Shown piece after piece: positions 34,454-44,147 of a DNA stretch of 64,000 nt. Origin of the DNA: Serratia bockelmannii (GTDB lineage Bacteria > Pseudomonadota > Gammaproteobacteria > Enterobacterales > Enterobacteriaceae); contig NZ_VOUX01000008.1 of NCBI RefSeq assembly GCF_008011855.1, positions 1 to 64,000 of the forward strand, given 5' to 3'. The notes under the pieces were generated by a model, which saw nothing but the letters and a program-made list of their open reading frames with translations, was not told the DNA's origin and did not search any database. How positions within the stretch are numbered: position 1 is the first letter of the stretch; the number at the start of each line of letters is the position of its first letter. The position numbers and the translations under genes were made by a program.

Positions 34454-34477
34454 GCGAGCCCGGTCTGTCGGGCTCGC
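34454..34477 (-). repeat. Perfect GC-rich hairpin between ugpB and ugpA
   Basis: GCGAGCCCG (34454-34462) pairs perfectly with CGGGCTCGC (34469-34477) around a six-base loop. On the minus strand no T-run follows. It is placed to stabilise the ugpB message or to lower expression of ugpA, E, C and Q relative to ugpB. Confidence 0.7.
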
Positions 34478-34486
34478 GACGCAGGG

Positions 34487-35806
34487 TTACTTGGTCGATG
34501 CTTCGAAGCGGCGCAGCAGCACGTCACCGCGCTGTACGGCGGCGTCCAACGCCTGCTGTGGCGTTTTCTTGCCGGTCCACACGCCTTCCAGCTCCTCATC
34601 CACCACGCTGCGGATCTGCGGCATGTTGCCCAGGCGCAGGCCCTTGGTGAACGGCAACGGCGGCTTGTTCAGCATCTGGCGAGTGGCGACGTCGGCACCC
34701 GGGTTCTTGTCGTAGAAGCCCTGCTGCTTGGTCAGATCGTAAGCCGCGGTGGTGATCGGCAGATAGCCGGTCTTCTGGTGCCATTCGGCCGCGATTTCCG
34801 GCTGCGCCAGGTACTGCAGGAACTCGGCCACGCCCTTGTAGGTGACGGCGTCTTTGCCGTTCATCACCCACAGACTGGCCCCGCCGATGATGGCGTTCTG
34901 CGGCGCATTTTTCGCGTCGGCGTCGTACGGCATCATGCCGACGCCGTAGTTGAATTTGGCGTAGTGCTTGATGTCCGCCAGCGAACCGGAAGAGGCGGTG
35001 GTGATGGCGCAGTCGCCGTTATAGAACTTCTCGGTGGATTCGTCTTTGCGGCCAAAGTAGGTAAAGTCGCCCTTCTTGTTCATCGCCTCCAGCAGCGCGA
35101 TGTGCTTGACCTGCAGCGGTTGGTTGAACTCCAGCTTGGCGTTGGTGCCGCCGAAACCGTTGTTTTCACTGGCGAACGGCACGCCGTGCCAAGCGCTGAA
35201 GTTCTCCAGCTGGATCCAACCCTGCCAGCCGCTGGCGTAGCCGCACTTCATGCCGGCCTCACGCAGCTTGGCGGTATCCGCCGCCAGCTCCTGCCAGGTT
35301 TTCGGCGGCTGGTCCGGGTTTAGGCCGGCCTTTTTGAAGGCATCTTTGTTGTAGTACAGCACCGGCGTGGAGCTGTTGAACGGCTGCGACAGCAGATGTC
35401 CGCTCTTGTTGTCGGTGTAATAGCCGGCCACCGTCGGCACGAACACCGACTCGTCGAAGTTGATGCCGGCCTCTTTAAACACTTCATAGACCGGTTTGAT
35501 GGCTTTGCTGGCCATCATGGTGGCGGTGCCCACCTCGTAAACCTGCAGGATCGCCGGCGCCTTGCCGGAGCGGTAAGCAGCGATGCCCGCCGCCAGGCTC
35601 TGTTCGTAGTTGCCTTTATAAACCGGCACAATCTTGACGTCGCTGTGCGACTGATTGAAGCGATCCGCCAGGGAATCCACTTCCTTACCCAGTTCACCTT
35701 CCATTGAATGCCAGAACGGGATTTCTGTCGCCGCCAGCGCCTGAGTGCTGACCGCCAGGGTCAACGCGACGCACAGCGTGGTTTTGCGAATAGCGTAGGT
35801 GAGCAT
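34487..35806 (-). CDS. ugpB: sn-glycerol-3-phosphate ABC transporter substrate-binding protein UgpB
   Basis: UgpB is the periplasmic binding protein of the Ugp importer. The 439-residue precursor has a signal peptide (to about [10 protein letters not shown], residues 1-25) and a type 2 periplasmic binding fold beginning [22 protein letters not shown], as in E. coli UgpB (438). It is the first gene of ugpBAECQ and is preceded by four 11-bp Pho-box half-units. Expression is therefore predicted to be PhoB-dependent. A strong hairpin follows the gene. Confidence 0.96.
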   Translation of the reverse strand: MLTYAIRKTTLCVALTLAVSTQALAATEIPFWHSMEGELGKEVDSLADRFNQSHSDVKIVPVYKGNYEQSLAAGIAAYRSGKAPAILQVYEVGTATMMASKAIKPVYEVFKEAGINFDESVFVPTVAGYYTDNKSGHLLSQPFNSSTPVLYYNKDAFKKAGLNPDQPPKTWQELAADTAKLREAGMKCGYASGWQGWIQLENFSAWHGVPFASENNGFGGTNAKLEFNQPLQVKHIALLEAMNKKGDFTYFGRKDESTEKFYNGDCAITTASSGSLADIKHYAKFNYGVGMMPYDADAKNAPQNAIIGGASLWVMNGKDAVTYKGVAEFLQYLAQPEIAAEWHQKTGYLPITTAAYDLTKQQGFYDKNPGADVATRQMLNKPPLPFTKGLRLGNMPQIRSVVDEELEGVWTGKKTPQQALDAAVQRGDVLLRRFEASTK

Positions 35807-35886
35807 GCCTAACTCCTGAAAAAGCTGGTGTAAAAGCGCGTGAGCGAAAAGAATCAGTTTTTTGTTCGGAAGCTAACATGCCATGC

Positions 35887-35930
35887 GCGGATGACAGAAA
35901 AATAACCGTTATATGACAGCCACATGACGG
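35887..35930 (-). promoter_or_regulatory. Tandem Pho boxes upstream of ugpB
   Basis: On the minus strand four consecutive 11-bp units read CCGTCAT-GTGG, CTGTCAT-ATAA, CGGTTAT-TTTT and CTGTCAT-CCGC. The PhoB box is two 7-bp CTGTCAT repeats 4 bp apart, so this is two adjacent boxes. It lies 81 to 124 bp upstream of the ugpB start and should place ugp in the phosphate-starvation regulon, as in E. coli. Confidence 0.88.
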
Positions 35931-35993
35931 CAAGGTGAAGTGAAGATGGCGGTTTGATGTCGGCGGCGGGCATGGCCTCCGCCGCCGCGAGGA

Positions 35994-37181
35994 TTACAGC
36001 GAACGGCGCAGGCGCGCCACCGCTTCTTGCATCTGCTGCTCGGTGGCGGTGGCGAACGACAGGCGGAAGGTCGAACGATCCGGGTTGTCGGAGAAGAAGT
36101 ATTCCCCCGGCACGAACACCACACCCTGCTGCAAGGTCGTGTTCAGCCATTCGGTGGCGTTGAACGGCTGGCGGAAGCGCGCCCACAGGAACATGCCGCC
36201 CTTCGGCTTATCGAAGGTGATGTAGTCGCCCAGCTCCTGCTCCACCAAACCGGCCAGGATCTCGCCCTTTTGCTTGTAGGCGGCGCGGATCTTGTCGATC
36301 TGCGCCGGCAGGCGATCCAGGCCGAGATAGCATTCGACGATGCTCTGCGACAGCGCGCTGGCGTGCAGATCCGCCGCCTGCTTGATGATCGCCACTTTAT
36401 GCAGCAGGAACGGCGGCAGGATCGCCCAGCCCAAGCGCAGGCCCGGCGCCAGGATCTTGGAGAAGGTCGAGGTATAGATGATGTGGTCGGTGTTGCCCAG
36501 CACCTGCCGCGACACCTGATGCAGCGTCGGGTGGCGCTCTTCGGTAAAACGCAGCTCGCCGTACGGATCGTCTTCGATGATCAGGAAGTTATGTTCGGCG
36601 GCCAGCTTCACCAGCAGTTCGCGGCGCGCGGCGCTGAGGGTGATGCCGCTGGGGTTGCCGAAGTTCGGCACCACGTACACGCCCTTGATGCGCTGGGTTT
36701 TCAGCAGCTCGGCCAGCTCTTCCACTACCATGCCGTCGCTGTCGGACGAGACCGACATGATGTTGGCTTCCGCCAGCTCCAGCGTTTGCAGCGCCGCCAG
36801 GTAGGTCGGGCGCTCCACCACGAACACGTCGCCGGGGTTGACGATGGCGCGCATCACCAAATCCAGTGCCTGCTGCGAACCGGCGGTGACCATTACCTCT
36901 TCCGCGCCAGCGGTGACGCCGCGCTCGGCGCACAGCGCGCAAATGCGCTCACGCAGCAGCGGGCTGCCCTCGGTCAGGCCATACTGGAACGCGCTTTTCG
37001 GCTGTTCGGTGATCGCCTGCTGGGTGGCGATGCTCAATCCTTCGAAATCGAACAGCGCATCAGAGGGGATGCCGCCCGCCAGCGAAATGACGTGTTCCAT
37101 CTTGCTGTGCTTAAGCAATTCACGGATGGCCGAACTTTTTACGTTAACGATGCGCTGCGCGAGTAACCCTTCTGTCTTCAT
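35994..37181 (-). CDS. PLP-dependent aminotransferase, class I/II (2-aminoadipate/MocR-C-like)
   Basis: The 395-residue protein is a fold-type I aminotransferase, closest in layout to the LysN/2-aminoadipate and MocR C-terminal group. The PLP lysine lies in STFSKILAPGLRLGW (about residues 238-252). The substrate-domain residues include VVPNFGNPSGITLS and DDPYGELRF, which carry the Asn, Asp and Tyr that hold the cofactor. It has no N-terminal GntR domain. It starts 44 bp after livF on the same strand, which suggests co-transcription with livHMGF and a role with branched-chain or related amino acids. That role is inference, and E. coli lacks a gene here. Confidence 0.85.
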   Translation of the reverse strand: MKTEGLLAQRIVNVKSSAIRELLKHSKMEHVISLAGGIPSDALFDFEGLSIATQQAITEQPKSAFQYGLTEGSPLLRERICALCAERGVTAGAEEVMVTAGSQQALDLVMRAIVNPGDVFVVERPTYLAALQTLELAEANIMSVSSDSDGMVVEELAELLKTQRIKGVYVVPNFGNPSGITLSAARRELLVKLAAEHNFLIIEDDPYGELRFTEERHPTLHQVSRQVLGNTDHIIYTSTFSKILAPGLRLGWAILPPFLLHKVAIIKQAADLHASALSQSIVECYLGLDRLPAQIDKIRAAYKQKGEILAGLVEQELGDYITFDKPKGGMFLWARFRQPFNATEWLNTTLQQGVVFVPGEYFFSDNPDRSTFRLSFATATEQQMQEAVARLRRSL

Positions 37182-37225
37182 TTCTTCTTCTCGTACCTGA
37201 TTATTTTAATTCGTAGGGGGGCGGA

Positions 37226-37927
<702 letters not shown>

Positions 37928-37928
37928 A

Positions 37929-38699
37929 TTATTCTTCGCCCAAATAAGCCCGGATCACGTCCGGGTTGTTGCGGATCTCCGCCGGTGTGCCCTGCGCCAG
38001 CGGCGTGCCCTGATTCACCACGTAAATGCGGTCGGAAATGCCCATCACCAGCTTCATGTCGTGCTCGATCAGCAACACCGAGACCTTATGCCGATCGCGC
38101 AGCTCGACGATCAGGTGATCCAGCTCGTCGGTCTCTTTCGGGTTGAGGCCGGCGGCCGGTTCGTCCAGCATCAGCAGCTCCGGCCGGGTCACCATGCAGC
38201 GGGCGATCTCCAGCCGCCGCTGCTGCCCGTAGGCCAGGTTGCCCGCCGAACGGTTGGCCATCTCCAGCAGGCCGACGCGCTCCAGCCACTCCGCCGCACG
38301 CGCCAGCGCCTCAGCTTCGGCGCGGCGGAAGGCCGGAGTTTTCAGCAGCCCGGCGAACACGCCGCTTTTCAGGTGCTGATGCTGCGCCACCAGCAGGTTC
38401 TCAATCACCGTCATTTCACGGAACAGCCGCACATGCTGGAAGGTGCGCACCACGCCCATGCGGGCGATGGCCTGCCCCGCCAACCCTTCCAGGTGGCGAT
38501 CGCGCAATTTGATGGTGCCGCCGGTCGGGCGGTAAAAACCGGTCAGGCAGTTGAACACCGTGGTCTTACCGGCGCCGTTGGGGCCGATCAGCGACACGAT
38601 TTCGCCTTCGTTCAGCGTCAGCGCCACATTGTTGACCGCCAGTAGCCCGCCGAAACGCATCGACAGGCCCTCTACCTGCAGTAAAGGTTGAACGCTCAT
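37929..38699 (-). CDS. livG: Branched-chain amino acid ABC transporter ATP-binding protein LivG
   Basis: LivG is the second ATPase of the liv importer. It shows Walker A ([14 protein letters not shown]), the signature [14 protein letters not shown] and Walker B ([15 protein letters not shown]). The start at 38699 ([18 protein letters not shown]) gives 256 residues, as in E. coli (255), and overlaps the livM stop by ATGA. An extension to 38786 would run into livM and lacks support. Confidence 0.96.
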   Translation of the reverse strand: MSVQPLLQVEGLSMRFGGLLAVNNVALTLNEGEIVSLIGPNGAGKTTVFNCLTGFYRPTGGTIKLRDRHLEGLAGQAIARMGVVRTFQHVRLFREMTVIENLLVAQHQHLKSGVFAGLLKTPAFRRAEAEALARAAEWLERVGLLEMANRSAGNLAYGQQRRLEIARCMVTRPELLMLDEPAAGLNPKETDELDHLIVELRDRHKVSVLLIEHDMKLVMGISDRIYVVNQGTPLAQGTPAEIRNNPDVIRAYLGEE

Positions 38700-39975
38700 G
38701 CCTGTTCCCCCTTGCCCGCGTGAATGTCCGCCGCCTGCAGCTTCAACTGCGGCCGTTTCATCGGCAACAGCCCCTGCGGCCGCCAAATCATCATCAGCAC
38801 CATCAGCGCACCCAGCAGCAACATGCTGTACTCATTCAGATCGCGCATCAGCTCGCGCGACACCACCAGCAGGATTGCCGCCAGAATGACCGCGAACTGC
38901 GAGCCCATACCCCCCAGTACGACGATCGCCAACACGAAGGCCGACTCGACGAAGGTGAAGGATTCCGGGCTGACGAACCCCTGGCGCGCGGCAAACAGCG
39001 TGCCGGCAAACCCGGCGAAAGCGGCGCTGATGGTAAAGGCGGTCAGCTTGATGCGCGTCGGGCTGAGGCCCAGCGAGCGGCAGGCGATCTCGTCTTCGCG
39101 CAGCGCTTCCCAGGCGCGCCCGAGCGGCATGCGCAGCAGGCGGTTGATGACGAACAGCGTCAGCACCACCAGCAGCAGCGCCACCAGGTACAGGAATACG
39201 ATGCGATCGCTCGGATCGTATTTCAGGCCGAAGAAGTTATGGAAGGTATCCCAGCCGCCGTCGCGCAGGCTGCGGTTGAACTCCAGGCCGAAGAAGGTCG
39301 GTTTCGGGATCTGGCTGATGCCGTTCGGCCCGCCGGTGATCTCGGTATTGTTCAGCAGCAGGATGCGCACGATTTCGCCGAAGCCGAGCGTCACGATCGC
39401 CAGATAGTCGCCGCGCAGCCGCAGCACCGGGAAACCGAGCAGGAAGCCGAAAGCGGCGGTGACGATACCCGCCAGCGGCAGGCTCTCCCAAAAGCCGAGG
39501 CCGTAATAGTGATTCAGCAGCGCATAGGTGTAGGCGCCGATGGCGTAGAAACCGCCGTAGCCGAGCACCAGCAGACCGGACAAGCCCACCACCACGTTGA
39601 GGCCGAGGCCCAGCATCACGTAGATCAGCGTCAGGGTGGCGATATCCACCGTGCCGCGCGAGACCAGGAACGGCCAGGCGACCGCCGCGACGATGAGCAA
39701 AGCCGCCAGCAGCTTTTGCCGCGGCGTGGTGCCGTCGAAGCTCGGCAGCACGAACGCCGGGCCGGAGACTTTTTTCAATCCCTGCTGCAGCAGCGGGCGC
39801 AACAGCTGGAAGAAAAAGACGATGACGCAGCCGATGCCGATCCACATCCAGCGCACTTCCGCCGCGCCGTGCACCACCAGCTTGGTGCCGTCCAGGCTGA
39901 GCTGCATGCCCATCAGGAACGACGCCATCACGAACAGCACCGCCGTGGCGATCAGCGCATTGAGCAGATTGAGTT

Positions 39976-39979
<4 letters not shown>
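38696..39979 (-). CDS. livM: Branched-chain amino acid ABC transporter permease LivM
   Basis: LivM is an inner-membrane permease of the liv importer. The 427-residue protein has an N-terminal extra hydrophobic region (about 5-60) and then the permease core with the family loop [19 protein letters not shown]. Length matches E. coli LivM (425). It overlaps livH by ATGA (39976-39979) and livG by ATGA. Confidence 0.95.
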
Positions 39980-40902
<923 letters not shown>

Positions 40903-40924
40903 ACTCTGAACCCTTGGCTGCGAA

Positions 40925-40949
40925 ACCCGCCGGCGGAGAACCGGCGGGT
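40925..40949 (-). repeat. GC-rich hairpin between livJ and livH
   Basis: ACCCGCCGG (40925-40933) pairs perfectly with CCGGCGGGT (40941-40949) around seven bases. On the minus strand it is followed only by TTT. It probably limits read-through or 3' decay of livJ mRNA, giving more binding protein than permease. Confidence 0.65.
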
Positions 40950-40981
40950 AAAGGGAGACGGGGCCGGCAAGCCGACCCGCC

Positions 40982-41001
40982 GGGCGCAGCGGGCTGCGCC
41001 C
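40982..41001 (-). repeat. Second GC-rich hairpin after livJ
   Basis: GGGCGCAG (40982-40989) pairs with CTGCGCCC (40994-41001) around CGGG, an 8-bp perfect stem with a tetraloop, 19 bp after the livJ stop. No T-run follows it on the minus strand. Confidence 0.6.
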
Positions 41002-41019
41002 CACCCTAATCATTATGGC

Positions 41020-42135
41020 TTATTTGATCGGTGTGGACGTGCCGTTGGCATGCCATTCGAACACGCCGAACTCGAAGCCTTTCAGATCGCCCTTGTCATC
41101 CCAGGTCAGCGGCCCCATCACGGTCTCCACCGGCTTGCCGGTTTTCAGATCCTTGACGATGTCCGCCGGCTCCTGGCTGCCGCTGCGCTCCATGCCGGTG
41201 GTCAGCGACTGCAGCGCAGCATAGGTGGTCCAGACGAACGGGCCAGTCGGATCCAGCTTCTTGGCTTTCAGCGCATCGACGATCGGCTGGTTGGCAGGCA
41301 CCTGATCGTAGCGTTTCGGCAGCGTCACCAGCATGCCTTCCGAGGCGGCGCCGGCGATGTTGGACAGCGAGGAGTTGCCCACGCCTTCCGGCCCCATGAA
41401 GCGAGTGGTCAACCCGGCCTGCTTGGCCTGACGCAGGATCTGCCCCATTTCCGGGTAGTAACCGCCGAAGTACACGAAGTCGATATTTTCTTTCTTCAGG
41501 CGCGCCACCAGGGTGGAGAAGTCTTTGTCGCCGGCGGTGATGCCTTCGAACATCGCCACTTCGGTGCCCTGTTTTTTCAGGCTGTCGCGCACCGAGCGCG
41601 CCAGGCCTTCGCCGTATTGCTGCTTGTCGTGCACCACGGCGATGCGCTTCGGCTTGATGTCGCTGAGGATGTATTTGGCGGCGGTCGGGCCCTGATCCGA
41701 ATCCAGGCCGGTGGTGCGCAGGATCATCTTGTAGCCACGGGTAGTCAGATCCGCGTTGGTGGCCGCCGGGGTAATCATGATCACGCCTTCGTCTTCATAG
41801 ATATCGGACGCCGGCTGGGTGGATGAGGAGCACAGGTGGCCGATCACGTAGCGAATGCCGTCGTTGATCACCTTGTTGGCGACCGCAACTGCCTGTTTCG
41901 GGTCGCAGGCGTCGTCGTATTCCACGCCGACCAGCTTGTCGCCCTTGATGCCGCCCTTGGCGTTAATGTCGGCAATCGCCTGGCGCGCGCCGGTAAACTC
42001 CATGTCGCCATACTGCGCGACCGGGCCGGACATTGCCCCGACGATCGCCACCTTGATGTCTTTCGCCATGGCCGCCTGGCTCATGGCCATCGCAATACAA
42101 CCCGCCAGCAGTGCCTTACCTGTTGTTAATTTCAT
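41020..42135 (-). CDS. livJ: Branched-chain amino acid ABC transporter substrate-binding protein (LivJ/LivK type)
   Basis: This periplasmic protein binds leucine, isoleucine and valine (or leucine) and feeds them to LivHMGF. The 371-residue precursor has a signal peptide ([24 protein letters not shown]), and the mature protein starts [23 protein letters not shown] cysteine pair (DDACDPKQ and GHLCSSSTQ) is typical of the family. Only one such gene is here, whereas E. coli has livJ and livK on the two sides of panM; position next to livH would match livK. GGGGAT is eight bases before the start. LivJ versus LivK is not decided. Confidence 0.9.
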   Translation of the reverse strand: MKLTTGKALLAGCIAMAMSQAAMAKDIKVAIVGAMSGPVAQYGDMEFTGARQAIADINAKGGIKGDKLVGVEYDDACDPKQAVAVANKVINDGIRYVIGHLCSSSTQPASDIYEDEGVIMITPAATNADLTTRGYKMILRTTGLDSDQGPTAAKYILSDIKPKRIAVVHDKQQYGEGLARSVRDSLKKQGTEVAMFEGITAGDKDFSTLVARLKKENIDFVYFGGYYPEMGQILRQAKQAGLTTRFMGPEGVGNSSLSNIAGAASEGMLVTLPKRYDQVPANQPIVDALKAKKLDPTGPFVWTTYAALQSLTTGMERSGSQEPADIVKDLKTGKPVETVMGPLTWDDKGDLKGFEFGVFEWHANGTSTPIK

Positions 42136-42540
42136 CCGCAAATCCCCATCTGTCGTTGTGAACGTACCTGTTGTGTTTGCCTGCGCCCGATCGTTATTGA
42201 CCGCTTTTGTTATAAGTAATAATGATTTAGGCGTTTTGTCGGCATTATTTTCTAATAAGACTTTATTTTTCATGCCATTAAACAGGAATTTTCTTCTGCA
42301 AATCAACTTCATCTGGCAGAAACAAGCGGTGTAAACAGGATAAAATTCGAATTAAATCTGCGCTCTTTACCTTTAGGCGTAGTGCGTTGTGCTGGTTAAC
42401 AATCCGTTTACTAACTATTTACTCGGAAAATGCCCCGTGCAAAAAACATATTGCACAGTAATCGTACAGAAAAACTTACACAACGCTCTGCACAAGATCT
42501 ATTACACTGTCGACATCATTTAGCTGCGCGGAAATTCTGC
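42136..42540. other. 405-bp region between livJ and panM
   Basis: The region between the divergent livJ and panM must hold both promoters. The first 180 bp upstream of livJ stay open in the livJ frame but carry no coding character or RBS that would support an extended start. The rest is AT-rich (around 42330-42500). No palindromic operator stood out. Confidence 0.55.
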
Positions 42541-42933
42541 ATGAAACTGACCATCGAGCGCCTAACCGCGCTGTCCCCGCAAGACCTTATCGACCTCGGT
42601 AAAATTTGGCCGCACCAGCAGCCGGAACAGTGGCAAGGCTGGCTGAGCGACGGCAAGGCGCTGTTTGCCGCCCGCTTCAACGAGCGTCTGCTGGGTGCGG
42701 TGAAAATTGCGCTGCAGGACGACCGCGCCGAGCTGCAGGATCTGCTGGTACGAGAAGTGACGCGCCGCCGCGGCGTCGGTCTTTATCTGGTGCAGGATGC
42801 ACAGCGTCAGCTGCCGCAGGTCGCCCAGTGGCAGCTGTCGACCGCCGGCCTGGCGCCGCGTGAACGTGGGGAAGTCGATAACTTCATGCGCGCCTGCGGC
42901 TTCGCACCGCAAGGCGATCTCTGGCAAAAATGA
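42541..42933 (+). CDS. panM: PanD maturation factor PanM (PanZ)
   Basis: PanM is a GNAT-fold protein that binds pro-PanD and, with acetyl-CoA, triggers its self-cleavage to active aspartate decarboxylase and also limits its activity, controlling pantothenate supply. The product (130 residues, MKLTIERLTALSPQDLID) has the compact GNAT core with the CoA-loop region LLVREVTRRRGVGLYLVQD. Length and position next to the liv genes fit E. coli PanM (127). Unlike there, its stop overlaps (ATGA) the start of a DUF3142 gene, so it heads a three-gene unit. Confidence 0.9.
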   Translation: MKLTIERLTALSPQDLIDLGKIWPHQQPEQWQGWLSDGKALFAARFNERLLGAVKIALQDDRAELQDLLVREVTRRRGVGLYLVQDAQRQLPQVAQWQLSTAGLAPRERGEVDNFMRACGFAPQGDLWQK

Positions 42934-44147
42934 AGCGCCGGCTGGCGGCGCTGGTTTTGATTGCGCTGGGGTTGGCGGCCTGGTTCGCCGGGCGCCAGCA
43001 GGCGCTGCGCCAGGCCTCAGGCTGGGATCAGCAGGTTTATGTCTGGCAGCGGGTTTGGACGCCGCAGCACGCCGATGCGCTGGCGAGCAGCCGCGATCTG
43101 TTCGCCAAGCTGCGGGTGCTGGCGTTGCAGGTGCATCCGCGTGAAGGCTGGCGGGAAATCCCGGCCGATCTCAGCCTGCTGAAGCAGGACGGCCGCCCAC
43201 TCTGGCTGGTAGCCCGCCTCGACGGCCAACTGCCGCAGCTGGATCAAGAGGCCATTATCCAGCGCCTGCTGGCGCTCACCCAGCGCTGGCAGGCGGCCGG
43301 GCTGCCCGTCACCGGCATCGAGATCGATCATGATGCCGCCACCGCCCGCCTGCCGGACTACCAACGCTTTCTGCAGCGGCTGCGCCAACGGCTGCCCGCC
43401 GCTTTGCAACTCGGCATCACCGCCCTGCCGGCCTGGATCGGCTCATCCAACCTGCCCGGCGTACTGCAACAGGCCGACAGTTCCGTCCTGCAGGTGCACG
43501 CGGTGCTCTCGCCGCAGCAGGGGCTGTTTGACGGCCCGCTGGCGCTGCGCTGGGTGCGGCAGTACGCTGCCGTCACACCGAAGCCGTTTCGCGTCGCGCT
43601 GCCGGCTTATGGCATGGCGCTGCTGGGGTTTGATGCGCAGGGCGCGCAGGTGGAGAGCGAATCCTCGCTGCGCGTGGCGGGCAACGGCCGTGAGCTGACG
43701 GTCGCGCCGCAGCAGATCGCCGATTTTCTGCAAACGCTGGCGCAGCAAACGCCGCCCCGGCTGCGCGGCATTATCTGGTTCCGCTTGCCGCTGGCGGACG
43801 ATCGGCGCGCCTGGTCGCTCGCCACGCTGCGAGCGGTGATCGAGCGCCGGCCGCTGAACGTCGACTGGCAGGTAAAATTTAGGCCTCAGCCACAGCAAAA
43901 CGGGCTGTATGACCTGATAATTCATAACAACGGGCCGGTAGATGCCCCGCTGCCGCAAGAGGTGGTCATCCGCGCCGACGACTGCCTGGCGGCGGACGCG
44001 GTCGGCCACTACCGGCTGGAATCCGCACCGCAACAGCAACGCTTTATTCGCATCAGCAGCGACCAACTGCGCGCCGGGCAATCCCGGCCGTTGGGCTGGC
44101 TGCGCTGCCAACAACTGACGCCAGGAGGCACCCTTGTCACACCTTGA
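42930..44147 (+). CDS. DUF3142 family protein, periplasmic or membrane-anchored
   Basis: The 405-residue product has an N-terminal signal peptide or anchor (MKRRLAALVLIALGLAAWFAG) and then a domain resembling DUF3142, which looks like a TIM-barrel hydrolase fold. The acidic motif VTGIEIDHDAATARLPDY (about 128-144) sits where glycoside-hydrolase-like barrels have catalytic acids. The C-terminal third (from about 320) reads as a separate beta-rich domain. It overlaps panM by ATGA, and the next gene starts 14 bp before its stop. No function is established; location and motif suggest a secreted or envelope carbohydrate-active or structural protein. Confidence 0.72.
   Translation: MKRRLAALVLIALGLAAWFAGRQQALRQASGWDQQVYVWQRVWTPQHADALASSRDLFAKLRVLALQVHPREGWREIPADLSLLKQDGRPLWLVARLDGQLPQLDQEAIIQRLLALTQRWQAAGLPVTGIEIDHDAATARLPDYQRFLQRLRQRLPAALQLGITALPAWIGSSNLPGVLQQADSSVLQVHAVLSPQQGLFDGPLALRWVRQYAAVTPKPFRVALPAYGMALLGFDAQGAQVESESSLRVAGNGRELTVAPQQIADFLQTLAQQTPPRLRGIIWFRLPLADDRRAWSLATLRAVIERRPLNVDWQVKFRPQPQQNGLYDLIIHNNGPVDAPLPQEVVIRADDCLAADAVGHYRLESAPQQQRFIRISSDQLRAGQSRPLGWLRCQQLTPGGTLVTP

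Noticed and set aside
42136-42312. N-terminal extension of the livJ-type gene to 42312
   Set aside because: The extra 59 residues lack similarity to any binding protein, and a signal peptide with ribosome site is found exactly at 42135.
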